Position numbers and translations under genes: made by a program. A DNA stretch of 7,651 nt from Oscillospiraceae bacterium (GTDB taxonomy: Bacteria; Bacillota; Clostridia; Oscillospirales; Oscillospiraceae): NCBI GenBank assembly GCA_028708585.1, contig JAQVYO010000067.1:1-7651 (forward strand). Reading direction: 5' to 3'. Positions 1 through 6,118 of the stretch are shown one piece after another (position 1 is the stretch's first letter; every line of letters begins with the position of its first letter). The notes below the pieces were generated by a model that ran no database searches, was not told the origin of the DNA, and was given only the letters and a program-made list of their open reading frames with translations.

Positions 1-659
1 ATCTGAAGGCAGTTCACCGGCAGACAAGTTACATTGTACTTTTTGGAAAGTTCATCCCGCAGCGCTTCCGTGTCGGAAGCGTTGGGATTCGCCGTGTTCA
101 GGAGTAAAAGATAAGGCTTACCCAATTCCTCCAATTCACGGATCACCCGCTCTTCCGCCGCCACATAGCTCTCCCTCGGCAATTCGGTAATGGACCCGTC
201 GGTTGTAACCACCAGGCCAATCGTGGAATGTTCGGCAATTACCTTTCGGGTTCCAATTTCCGCGGCTTCGGTCATTGGGATCTCATGATCGAACCAGGGA
301 GTGGTAACCATTCTCTGTTCTTCTCCCTCCAACTGCCCGATGGCGCCGTCTACCATGTAGCCCACGCAGTCGATGAGCCGCACGGAAAAGGAGCCGCCGC
401 CCTCCATGCCAATTTCCACGGCTTCCTCCGGCACAAATTTTGGCTCCGCCGTCATAATTGTGCGTCCGGAGCCGCTTTGAGGCAGTTCGTCCCTGGCCCT
501 CTCCCTGCGATAGTTGTTGTCAATGTTGGGAATCACCAAAGTCTCCATAAATCTTTTGATAAAGGTAGATTTCCCTGTTCGCACCGGCCCCACGACGCCG
601 ATGTAGATGTCGCCGTCGGTGCGAAGCGCGATATCCTCATAGATTTTGCGGTTTTCCAC
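1..659 (-). CDS. spoIVA: Stage IV sporulation protein A (SpoIVA), N-terminal part, runs off the left edge
   Basis: SpoIVA is the ATPase that polymerises on the outer forespore membrane and forms the base on which the spore coat is built. The window holds 219 codons of a family that is usually about 490 residues long; the rest lies beyond position 1. The frame is open throughout. I see the N-terminal IYEDIA motif, a Walker A loop GPVRTGKS at residues 24-31 with the lysine at 30, the block DELPQSGSGRTIMTAEPKF at about 57-75, and a Walker B-like RLIDCVGY with Asp97. These positions match the Bacillus subtilis protein as I remember it. The start is GTG at 657-659, with GGAGG 8 bases upstream; an in-frame TTG two codons earlier sits too close to that site. 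One difference is Thr70-Ala71 where I recall Thr-Thr in B. subtilis. A sigma-E-type promoter lies just upstream, as expected for mother-cell expression. Confidence 0.96.
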   Translation of the reverse strand, partial: MENRKIYEDIALRTDGDIYIGVVGPVRTGKSTFIKRFMETLVIPNIDNNYRRERARDELPQSGSGRTIMTAEPKFVPEEAVEIGMEGGGSFSVRLIDCVGYMVDGAIGQLEGEEQRMVTTPWFDHEIPMTEAAEIGTRKVIAEHSTIGLVVTTDGSITELPRESYVAAEERVIRELEELGKPYLLLLNTANPNASDTEALRDELSKKYNVTCLPVNCLQ

Positions 660-711
660 GCACAATTCCTCCCCCGATTCAGGCGGTCTCACAGCGCCTT
701 ATTTCTCTACA

Positions 712-741
712 TTTTTATGGGGATAAGCTGTAAAATATTCC
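712..741 (-). promoter_or_regulatory. Sigma-E-type promoter for spoIVA
   Basis: On the minus strand, GGAATATT (734-741) is followed by exactly 14 bases and then CATAAAAA (712-719). The sigma-E consensus is approximately GTCATATT-N14-CATACANT, so the spacing is ideal and the -10 differs at two positions. The predicted start is about 45-50 bases upstream of the spoIVA GTG. The match fits the known sigma-E dependence of spoIVA in other spore formers. The stretch 742-869 between this promoter and the terminator upstream shows nothing else that I recognise. Confidence 0.75.
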
Positions 742-869
742 AGCTTCCGAAAAGAACTTGTTCCATTTAAAAAAGATTTCCGATTTTGTAAAAGGGCCGG
801 ACCATCTCGCCTTTGGCTGAAAGCTTTCGGAACAGTTTCGCCCCCTATCCTTATATGTAGCTTTCCTAT

Positions 870-911
870 AAAAAATGCCGCACAGCCTTCTTTTGAAGAA
901 GCCGCGCGACA
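870..911 (-). terminator. Intrinsic terminator of the galE operon
   Basis: The minus-strand transcript can form a stem between 896-911 and 876-892: 11 pairs, a one-base bulge (position 887) and 5 more pairs around a 3-base loop. A run of six U follows (870-875). Three of the pairs are G-U in the minus-strand RNA but would be A-C mismatches in the plus-strand RNA, so the structure specifically serves the minus strand. It lies about 60 bases after the stop codon of the nucleotidyltransferase and separates it from spoIVA. Confidence 0.85.
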
Positions 912-970
912 TGCAAAGACATAAACATTTTAAATTAGGACGGCTGTTCCGGCTTTGGCGCCACCCTACG

Positions 971-1894
971 CTACCTTTCCCAAAGTTGTTCCGGATAGAT
1001 CCCTTGTTTGACCATCTGAGCGATCGCTCGCTCCACTTCCGGCTTATCGGCCCGGTAAGTAACGCCATACCATCTGTCCGGTGATTTTAATACATACACT
1101 TTTGCCCTTTTCTCCCGCATCATGGTATTGACCACATCGGGCAAAAAGTATTCCCCTTTTAATGGATTTTCCTGCAAAGCCCGCTTCAGAAAAGCCGGAA
1201 ACTCATTTTGCAGCTCCGTTAAAAAACCAGGGGCAAAACACCAAAAATTCATGGATACAATGGTATCCGCAGGAAGGGATACAAAGCTTTTCCCCCCGTC
1301 AAAAGAAGAAGCCGGGCCGCCGGCGTGCCGCTCCAGGTAAGTATGCTCGGTGATACTTTGCAAAAAGCCATTTTCATCCGTCACACAAATTCCCCGGGCT
1401 ACATGTCCGTTATCCGTCAGCGTATTTTCCAGCCGGTAGCCCGCCATCAGATACTGGGCAACGGGTCCGTCCTGAACTTGAGAAAGCGCCCGATATAACA
1501 ACTAAAAACTCTCCGGCCCATAATAGTCGTCCGCGTTAATCACGGCAAAAGGCGCATCCACGACCTCCCGGCAGGACAAGACGGCGTGAGCAGTGCCCCA
1601 AGGCTTTTGCCGTTCCGGGGGCAGCCTGAACCCTGCCGGCAAGTCGGAAAGACTTTGCCGGACATAGAAAACGGACATCTGCTTCTTCATTCTGCGTCCA
1701 ATACGCTCCCGGAAAATCTCTTCTGTCTTTTCATTTACGATAAACACTACGTTTCGAAAGCCGGCCCGCATAGCGTCATATACGGAATAATCCAGCAGAA
1801 TTTCTCCATGCGCCCCCACTGGCTCTACCTGCTTCGGACCGCCAAACCGGCTGCCCAATCCGGCGGCCATTACCACCAAAAACGGCTCTTTCAC
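971..1894 (-). pseudogene. Sugar-phosphate nucleotidyltransferase interrupted by one in-frame TAG
   Basis: This belongs to the NTP-transferase family that joins a nucleotide to a sugar 1-phosphate, possibly giving UDP-glucose or a related UDP-hexose. Read through, it has 307 codons, a normal length for the family. The N-terminal part holds the nucleotide-binding signature MAAGLGSRFGGPKQ (9-22), the WGTAHAVL motif and NADDYYG, whose aspartates would bind Mg2+. TAG is codon 131 (1502-1504), directly after GPESF. The same frame then continues with the conserved second half (GHVARGICVTDENG, LPADTIVSMNFW, NPLKGEYFLP, WYGVTY, and the terminal PEQLWER) and ends at TAG 971-973. No other damage is visible. 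I chose GTG at 1892-1894 because it overlaps the galE stop (GTGA, translational coupling) and matches the usual family start; an in-frame ATG at 1913-1915 is possible. As written, a 130-residue product would lack the sugar-binding half. Reinitiation, suppression or a sequencing error remain open. Confidence 0.85.
1499..1514 (-). other. Stop-restart junction inside the nucleotidyltransferase gene
   Basis: The in-frame TAG (1502-1504) is followed without a gap by TTG (1499-1501). GGAG at 1511-1514 lies 9 bases before that TTG, a spacing suitable for a ribosome binding site. A ribosome ending at TAG could in principle restart at TTG and make a 177-residue C-terminal half. The GGAG may be a coincidence of the codons for Pro-Glu-Ser. 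Whether restart happens is inference. Confidence 0.35.
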
Positions 1895-2937
1895 AGTTTT
1901 TCGCTTCCTTTCCATGTAGGCTCGTCCGGATACCCGTCCGGGTTCTGAGACTGCCAGTTCCAGGTGTCCCGGCACATATCGTCCACGCCCAAACGCGCTT
2001 TCCACCCCGAAAGCGTTTCCGCCCGGGAGGGGTCGGCATAGCAAACGGCGATATCACCAGGCCTCCGGGCGCAAATCTCATATGGTATCGATCTGCCGGA
2101 TGCCTTCTCGAACGCCCGCACCATCTCCAAAACGGAGTACCCACGGCCGGTACCAAGGTTGCAGATCACCATGCCGGACCGCTCCTCCAGGCAGCGCAGA
2201 GCGGCCACATGTCCTTCCGCCAAATCGGTTACATGGATATAATCGCGGATCCCCGTTCCGTCCGGGGTGGGATAATCTTTTCCAAACACCGAAAGCTTGG
2301 CCCGCTTTCCCACTGCAACCTGTGCAATATATGGCATTAAATTGTTTGGGATTCCGTTGGGATTTTCCCCCATGCGCCCGGAGCGGTCGGCTCCCGCCGG
2401 ATTAAAATAACGTAGAAGGGCAACGCGAAATTCCGGACGGCTTTTTTGAAAATCCGATAAAATTTCCTCCTGCATCAGTTTGCTTCTCCCATAAGGGTTG
2501 ATAGGCTTCAGGGGAAAATCCTCCCGAATCGGCACCGTGTCCGGATCGCCGTATACGGTGGCACTGGAACTGAATACAAAAAGATGAATGCCACGCTTTT
2601 CCATGCAGTTTAAAAGATGAAATGTGGAACTCAAGTTGTTTTCATAGTACCACAGCGGCTTGACAACGGATTCCCCCACAGCCTTCAGCCCGGCAAAGTG
2701 AACCACGCCGTCAATGGAAAACCGATCAAAAACATCCTCTACTTCCGCTTTATTTCTCAAATCGCAAGCCGCAAAACCAATTTCTTTTCCGCTCAGTTCC
2801 TGAACCCGCCGCAAGGCCTCCGGTTTGCTGTTTTGAAAACTCTCCGCAACGACAACACGATACCCTGCCCCCAGCAGTGCAAGGCAAGTATGGCTGCCAA
2901 TATATCCGGCGCCGCCGGTCACTAATATTGTTTTCAC
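1891..2937 (-). CDS. galE: UDP-glucose 4-epimerase GalE
   Basis: GalE interconverts UDP-glucose and UDP-galactose (Leloir pathway and galactose-containing surface polysaccharides) in the cytoplasm, using tightly bound NAD. The 348-residue protein has normal length and is an extended short-chain dehydrogenase/reductase. It shows the NAD loop TGGAGYIGSH (7-16), HFAGLKAVGES (80-90), the catalytic SSSATVYG (123-130), and Tyr149 and Lys153 of the YxxxK pair. The substrate-binding blocks NPAGAD, NNLMPYI and DGTGIRDYIHVTDLAEGH and the C-terminal RRPGDIAVCYADPSRAETLSGWKA are also present. Glu32 stands where the family usually has the Asp that holds the adenosine ribose. The start is GTG (2935-2937), with GGGGAG 6 bases upstream. 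A sigma-A promoter lies 30-60 bases upstream, and the stop overlaps the GTG of the nucleotidyltransferase, so the two form an operon for nucleotide-sugar supply. Confidence 0.97.
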   Translation of the reverse strand: MKTILVTGGAGYIGSHTCLALLGAGYRVVVAESFQNSKPEALRRVQELSGKEIGFAACDLRNKAEVEDVFDRFSIDGVVHFAGLKAVGESVVKPLWYYENNLSSTFHLLNCMEKRGIHLFVFSSSATVYGDPDTVPIREDFPLKPINPYGRSKLMQEEILSDFQKSRPEFRVALLRYFNPAGADRSGRMGENPNGIPNNLMPYIAQVAVGKRAKLSVFGKDYPTPDGTGIRDYIHVTDLAEGHVAALRCLEERSGMVICNLGTGRGYSVLEMVRAFEKASGRSIPYEICARRPGDIAVCYADPSRAETLSGWKARLGVDDMCRDTWNWQSQNPDGYPDEPTWKGSEKL

Positions 2938-2970
2938 AAAGATCTCCCCTTAAACATCATTATCTTTTAC

Positions 2971-2999
2971 AGCGTAGCAGAACCGAATTGGGTTGTCAA
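2971..2999 (-). promoter_or_regulatory. Sigma-A promoter of the galE operon
   Basis: The minus strand has a perfect TTGACA (2994-2999), a 17-base spacer and TACGCT (2971-2976). TG one base before the -10 (an extended -10) compensates for its weak match to TATAAT. The expected start near 2964 leaves a leader of about 27 bases before the galE GTG. This suggests vegetative expression, unlike the sporulation genes on both sides. Confidence 0.75.
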
Positions 3000-3102
3000 T
3001 GTTTCCGGAAATGGAATAGAAAATGAAGAACAGCTTGATCTCTGAGGCCACAAGAAACGGGCGCATTCCTTTGTACTGTGCATCCGGCCAATTTTCACAG
3101 CA

Positions 3103-3140
3103 AGCAAACCGCCAGTCCTGTTCAGAAACAGAGCTGGCGG
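3103..3140 (-). terminator. Probable terminator downstream of the cysteine-rich gene and small ORF
   Basis: The arms 3109-3122 and 3127-3140 form a 14-position stem with one mismatch and one wobble around a 4-base loop. On the minus strand it is followed by TTTGCT, a short, imperfect U-tract. It lies 13 bases after the TAA of the small ORF and about 110 bases before the galE promoter, where a terminator would be expected. The weak U-tract keeps confidence moderate. Confidence 0.55.
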
Positions 3141-3153
3141 CCTGATGGTTATT

Positions 3154-3294
3154 TTATGTCCGCTCATGGTTGACTACTTCGAGAACAAGGCGGCGATTTT
3201 CTTCTATGTTCTCTTGCCTCGAAAGAAGAGCGCTCATGAAATGATTTTTGCTTTCCAATGAAAAGAACATGTTCTTGAAGCAGTTATAGGACAA
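3154..3294 (-). CDS. Possible small protein, 46 residues, function unknown
   Basis: After the cysteine-rich gene ends at 3327, an open frame runs to TAA at 3154-3156, 13 bases before a hairpin. TTG at 3292-3294 has GGAGG 9 bases upstream (3304-3308), which is why I chose this start; ATG codons at 3268-3270 (38 residues) and 3235-3237 (27 residues) are alternatives without a good ribosome binding site. The C-terminal part, from MSALLSRQENIEENRR to EVVNHERT, looks like a charged amphipathic helix. I see no signal peptide, membrane segment or known domain. The support is position only: downstream of a gene and its stop, behind a ribosome-binding-like site, and just before a terminator. A chance open frame of this size is quite possible. 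Confidence 0.3.
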   Translation of the reverse strand: MSYNCFKNMFFSLESKNHFMSALLSRQENIEENRRLVLEVVNHERT

Positions 3295-3326
3295 ATAAAG
3301 GGGCCTCCATGCGATTTTCGCTTTTT

Positions 3327-4154
3327 TTACTCATCTTTTTTTTCTTTTTCCTTTTTTTCCGAATCATCACAAGCGGCGCTGTTGGGCGGGAAAAATTCAT
3401 TCACGGGGAATTTCACATGGCGGAAAATCTCACAGGGATCTTCGTCGTGTCCGCAAGTACAATCTTTCTCCGGCATACAATAGTCATAAGCCGGAATCAG
3501 AAGTTGGGTATCACGTTCCAGACGAATGATGGTAAATTGGCCCAAGGTTACATAGACGCGCTTGCTGCCGCCGCCAAACACCAGATCGCAGTCAAAGCAG
3601 GCGCAGATGGAAGGCGGAATTTCGGTTAAGTCGCAGTCGCAGCCGACGGGATCGCAAACGTCCACCAGTTTAATCCCCAAGACAATCGGATCCACCGATT
3701 CTACCACGGCGGTTGGCATATTGCTCTTTTCGATAGTGTCATTGAAGCAATCCGAAGGACCATCCGACGTAAAAATCTTGGCGGAACTTTCACTGCCAAA
3801 CAAAATAGCGCGCTTGTCAAAGACGCTCAGCCCACGTATCTCCACCGGCCGCGCCGCCCCCATAAAAGCATCGGCGGTAATCCGATAAAAATAACGGACA
3901 TCTACGGTATAAAATCCTCGGTTAAATCCTGCCGATTCTACGTCCACGCTGATACAAAGAAGCTCCGCTTTTTTTGCCCGAACACTCAGGGCGCGGTCAA
4001 TGGCACATTGAGAACTCTGTGTTGGATACAGACGCAAATCCTCGATACAATCCTTATCTTTACAACTGTCATATATCTTTTTCGTGTGAACACACACGGC
4101 CTCCCGGATACAGGCGTTCTCCTGCACAGGGCCGGGCATAACCCTTTCAGGCAT
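3327..4154 (-). CDS. Cysteine-rich conserved protein, probably sporulation-linked, function unknown
   Basis: I cannot name a function. The protein has 275 residues from ATG 4152-4154, which has GGAGGG 6 bases upstream; the frame is open further upstream to 4412, but only from a TTG without a ribosome binding site. It has 18 cysteines, including AVCVHTKKIYDSCKDKDC (19-36), CDPVGCDCD, SICACFDCD and PEKDCTCG, no signal peptide and no membrane segment. The middle has alternating strand-like segments (FNRGFYTVDVRYFYR at 77-91; a later RVYVTLGQFTIIRLERDTQLLIPAYDYC) that suggest a beta-rich fold. The end is low-complexity and charged (SEKKEKEKKDE). The layout resembles uncharacterised conserved proteins I have seen in Clostridia. 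The upstream promoter looks like sigma-K or sigma-E, and a Cys-rich soluble protein made in the mother cell would suit a spore coat or exosporium component cross-linked by disulfides. That role is inference. Confidence 0.85.
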   Translation of the reverse strand: MPERVMPGPVQENACIREAVCVHTKKIYDSCKDKDCIEDLRLYPTQSSQCAIDRALSVRAKKAELLCISVDVESAGFNRGFYTVDVRYFYRITADAFMGAARPVEIRGLSVFDKRAILFGSESSAKIFTSDGPSDCFNDTIEKSNMPTAVVESVDPIVLGIKLVDVCDPVGCDCDLTEIPPSICACFDCDLVFGGGSKRVYVTLGQFTIIRLERDTQLLIPAYDYCMPEKDCTCGHDEDPCEIFRHVKFPVNEFFPPNSAACDDSEKKEKEKKDE

Positions 4155-4481
4155 TGCAATCCCTCCATAAATGCATATTAAAGGTGTCTTCCTTTCATCC
4201 CATTGTATGGCCCTATCCCATGATTGGTTCGCTCTTACCGGGAAAAAGAACGCAAATCCATGAAAATCACTGTCCCAGTCCAGGATTTTTACAAAACCGT
4301 CTATTTGCACAAACAACAGCTGGCAGCCTGTATCCTCAAAAATCTCGTTCTCAGGGTTTCTGAAAAATGGTCCCATTTCCGCCGGATCACCGCAATATCC
4401 CAGAAAAAACAATTGTTTTGAAAATGTCCCAGCCTAACCGCCGCCTCTTTCCACTGCATCAGCTTTTAAACGGCGAAGGAT
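4155..4481 (-). other. Intergenic leader between HD-gene terminator and the cysteine-rich gene
   Basis: These 327 bases hold the sporulation-type promoter at 4202-4228 and a perfect 14-base palindrome AAAACAATTGTTTT at 4406-4419. Open frames exist on both strands (minus 4155-4412, plus 4260-4421), but neither has a ribosome binding site or a recognisable product. I regard the stretch as non-coding. Confidence 0.6.
4202..4228 (-). promoter_or_regulatory. Late mother-cell promoter (sigma-K- or sigma-E-like)
   Basis: The minus strand carries CATACAAT (4202-4209), identical to the sigma-E -10 core and also acceptable for sigma-K. ACC (4226-4228) lies 16 bases upstream, as in the sigma-K pattern of AC, about 16-17 bases, then CATA. 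The sigma-E -35 region is poor, so sigma-K is the better guess. The start codon follows about 45 bases downstream. Confidence 0.55.
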
Positions 4482-4520
4482 AAAAAGGGCCGGAAGACAC
4501 AAATAACCGTCTTCCGGCCC
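4482..4520 (-). terminator. Intrinsic terminator after the HD-domain gene
   Basis: A perfect 12-base-pair stem (GGGCCGGAAGAC at 4487-4498 with its complement at 4509-4520) encloses a 10-base loop and is followed on the minus strand by five U (4482-4486). It begins 8 bases after the TAG of the HD gene and ends the three-gene transcription unit that starts at 7306-7334. Confidence 0.93.
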
Positions 4521-4528
4521 CATAGTTT

Positions 4529-5167
4529 CTATTGAGTTGCCTGGAGAGAGGAGAGACGCCTTTCCTCCGCATAAACCTGCTTTGAAAAGGGGATCAGCGT
4601 CTTGCTGTATCCAAACCGCAAATAGCGAGGATCTAAAAAAGGCCCTTGCAGCCGCACACGATCCAGCCCGTCCGCATCTTTCAGCACCAGCGAAAGCTGT
4701 TTGGCCCGCGGAAAATCCAAAACATTGTGCTTCCTGATCGTTCCGTCCATCGCCTTATCATGAATGGAATGGGCCTCCACCATGGCGCGCAGGATACGGA
4801 CGTCTTCTCCCTCCGGACGGCCTGTGATCTGTTGAATTTTTTTCCCGCTGCGTCTTCCGTGATCGTCATCCAGCTTATCATTGATCCGGCCCACATCGTG
4901 GTAACTGCAGGCATCCAGCAAAAGATCCGTATCTTCACGGTCCAGCAGCAAATGATAGGCCAAAAGAGAGGCCAGCAGCATCACCCGCTCAATGTGGTCC
5001 CGCCCATGCAGCTTGCTCTGATAAAGGGCCCCAATATTCAGCGCTCTCAGCTTCTCAAGAAACAGACTAGAATACTGCGAACGCCCAAAGGAAGAAATGA
5101 GTTCCCCGTATGCAAGCATGGACCGGGTTTCCAGCGCTTCCGGCAAACAGGACCAACGATTGTTCAT
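4529..5167 (-). CDS. HD-domain phosphohydrolase
   Basis: The 212-residue soluble protein has the metal-binding pattern of the HD superfamily, whose members hydrolyse phosphate esters of nucleotides or nucleic acids. I see HGRDHIERV with His54/His58, SYHDVGR with His90-Asp91, a DDDHG with His103, EAHS with His133, and the closing KDADGLDRVR (163-172) with Asp164/166. This supports a working metal centre, but the substrate cannot be read from the sequence. The start is ATG 5165-5167, with GGAGG 8 bases upstream. The gene lies 67 bases behind the ferredoxin-nitroreductase without a visible terminator or promoter between them, so it is probably the last gene of that operon. It ends with TAG at 4529-4531, just before a strong terminator, which shows that TAG acts as a normal stop here. 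Confidence 0.9.
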   Translation of the reverse strand: MNNRWSCLPEALETRSMLAYGELISSFGRSQYSSLFLEKLRALNIGALYQSKLHGRDHIERVMLLASLLAYHLLLDREDTDLLLDACSYHDVGRINDKLDDDHGRRSGKKIQQITGRPEGEDVRILRAMVEAHSIHDKAMDGTIRKHNVLDFPRAKQLSLVLKDADGLDRVRLQGPFLDPRYLRFGYSKTLIPFSKQVYAEERRLSSLQATQ

Positions 5168-5234
5168 GAGCCGCCCCTCCCTTTCAATTGATCAGATACC
5201 CAATCAGAACACAGCTGTTACTTATTGCATGAAC

Positions 5235-6065
5235 TTACATTAACGCTGCCCGCACCGGATTTCTGGGTACTGTCCTGTGGAATTGCAGCGCGGGATATCC
5301 CATGGCCATAACAGCCAGAATCTGTTCTTTCTTCGCAAGTCCGATAGCTTTTTCCAACTCCGGATTGATCGAGCATGCTGTCTGGAAAAATGCGATATAG
5401 CAGACGCCAAGGCCCTTGGTTTCCGCTAACAGCTCAATATTGGAGGTTGCAATTCCGGCGTCCACAAGAGACAGATCGTCCTTAGGGCCGGTAACAACAA
5501 TGACTACGGGCGCATTGTAGAACAACGCGTCTTTTCCGGTTTCCTTGTAGGCCGGATAATTACGCTCCCAAAATTCCTTATAGCTGAGGTTACCGTCAAA
5601 AGCTCTGCTGATTTCGTCCAGATCGTTCCGCTTTACCAGCGCTCCGAACGTCTCAATCGCCATATCGCGGATTTCCGGCAGGCGCTTTTTTAAAACCGTA
5701 TAGGATAATTCCTGTCGGTTGCTGCCCGTGGGGGAATACCTGCCTGCTTCCAGCAGAGAAAGGAGCACATCATCCTCTACAGGGTCAGGACGAAACATCC
5801 GAATGCTTCTCCTAAACCGAATCATGTTAAAAAGATTTTCGGATGGGACCTCAAACGTCTCTTTCCGATAGGGGATTACCTGGCCCATGTCAACGCTGTC
5901 GTCGGAAATCGCGCCCACGGGGCAAAGTCCTATGCAGTGATTGCAGTTCCAACATGCAAAATCCGCCATTTTGGCCTTGTTTCCTTCCATGGCAATCTTC
6001 CCATAAAAACATTCACTGGCGCACTGGCCGCAGCCAACACAAATCTTTTCGTCAATCCGCAGCAT
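5235..6065 (-). CDS. Nitroreductase-family flavoprotein with N-terminal 2[4Fe-4S] ferredoxin domain
   Basis: The 276-residue protein has two parts. Residues 1-55 hold two ferredoxin motifs: Cys9-x2-Cys12-x2-Cys15-x3-Cys19, and Cys38-x2-Cys41-x2-Cys44-x3-Cys48-Pro. From about residue 80 there is a nitroreductase fold with the FMN-phosphate-binding FRRSIRMF (84-91), EAGRYSPTGSNRQ, NAPVVIVV and the late MAMGYPALQFHRTVPRNP. The fusion lets electrons pass from iron-sulfur clusters to FMN; such proteins are common in strict anaerobes and reduce nitro compounds, quinones or unknown natural substrates. Two adjacent ATG codons are possible (6066-6068, 6063-6065); I chose the second because GGAG (6073-6076) then lies 7 bases upstream. 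It follows the DUF3048 gene by about 50 bases and is probably co-transcribed with it. The physiological substrate is unknown. Confidence 0.93.
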   Translation of the reverse strand: MLRIDEKICVGCGQCASECFYGKIAMEGNKAKMADFACWNCNHCIGLCPVGAISDDSVDMGQVIPYRKETFEVPSENLFNMIRFRRSIRMFRPDPVEDDVLLSLLEAGRYSPTGSNRQELSYTVLKKRLPEIRDMAIETFGALVKRNDLDEISRAFDGNLSYKEFWERNYPAYKETGKDALFYNAPVVIVVTGPKDDLSLVDAGIATSNIELLAETKGLGVCYIAFFQTACSINPELEKAIGLAKKEQILAVMAMGYPALQFHRTVPRNPVRAALM

Positions 6066-6118
6066 CATAATTCTCCTTTTCTTCGGTATCCACTGGTCTT
6101 CGTTTTTTTGGTCGGCTT

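Noticed and set aside
228..770. Plus-strand open frame of 180 codons
   Set aside because: It lies antisense to the start of spoIVA, whose minus-strand frame is unmistakable, and crosses the spoIVA promoter; the product resembles no protein I know.
781..869. Possible riboswitch upstream of spoIVA
   Set aside because: GAAAG and GGCGAGATGG fragments recall structured RNAs, but I could not fold them into any known class, and the stretch lies upstream of the predicted spoIVA transcript start.
715..1068. Minus-strand 117-codon frame overlapping the end of the nucleotidyltransferase
   Set aside because: It is a frame shadow that crosses the terminator at 870-911 and the spoIVA promoter.
1502..1504. 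General reassignment of TAG as a sense codon
   Set aside because: The HD gene ends with TAG 8 bases before its terminator, and the nucleotidyltransferase itself ends with TAG at the normal family C-terminus, so TAG is a working stop here.
2967..3167. Minus-strand 66-codon frame upstream of galE
   Set aside because: It runs through the hairpin at 3109-3140 and the galE promoter and has no ribosome binding site.
3263..3276. LexA-type SOS box at GAACATGTTC
   Set aside because: Gram-positive LexA sites need four bases between GAAC and GTTC; here there are two, and no SOS gene is nearby.
4155..4412. Upstream in-frame extension of the cysteine-rich protein (86 codons from a TTG)
   Set aside because: There is no ribosome binding site at the TTG, while the internal ATG at 4152-4154 has GGAGGG at ideal spacing, and a sporulation-type promoter lies inside the extension.
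4260..4421. Plus-strand small open frame beginning MKITVPVQDFYK
   Set aside because: No ribosome binding site and no promoter, and it would be the only plus-strand gene in the window.
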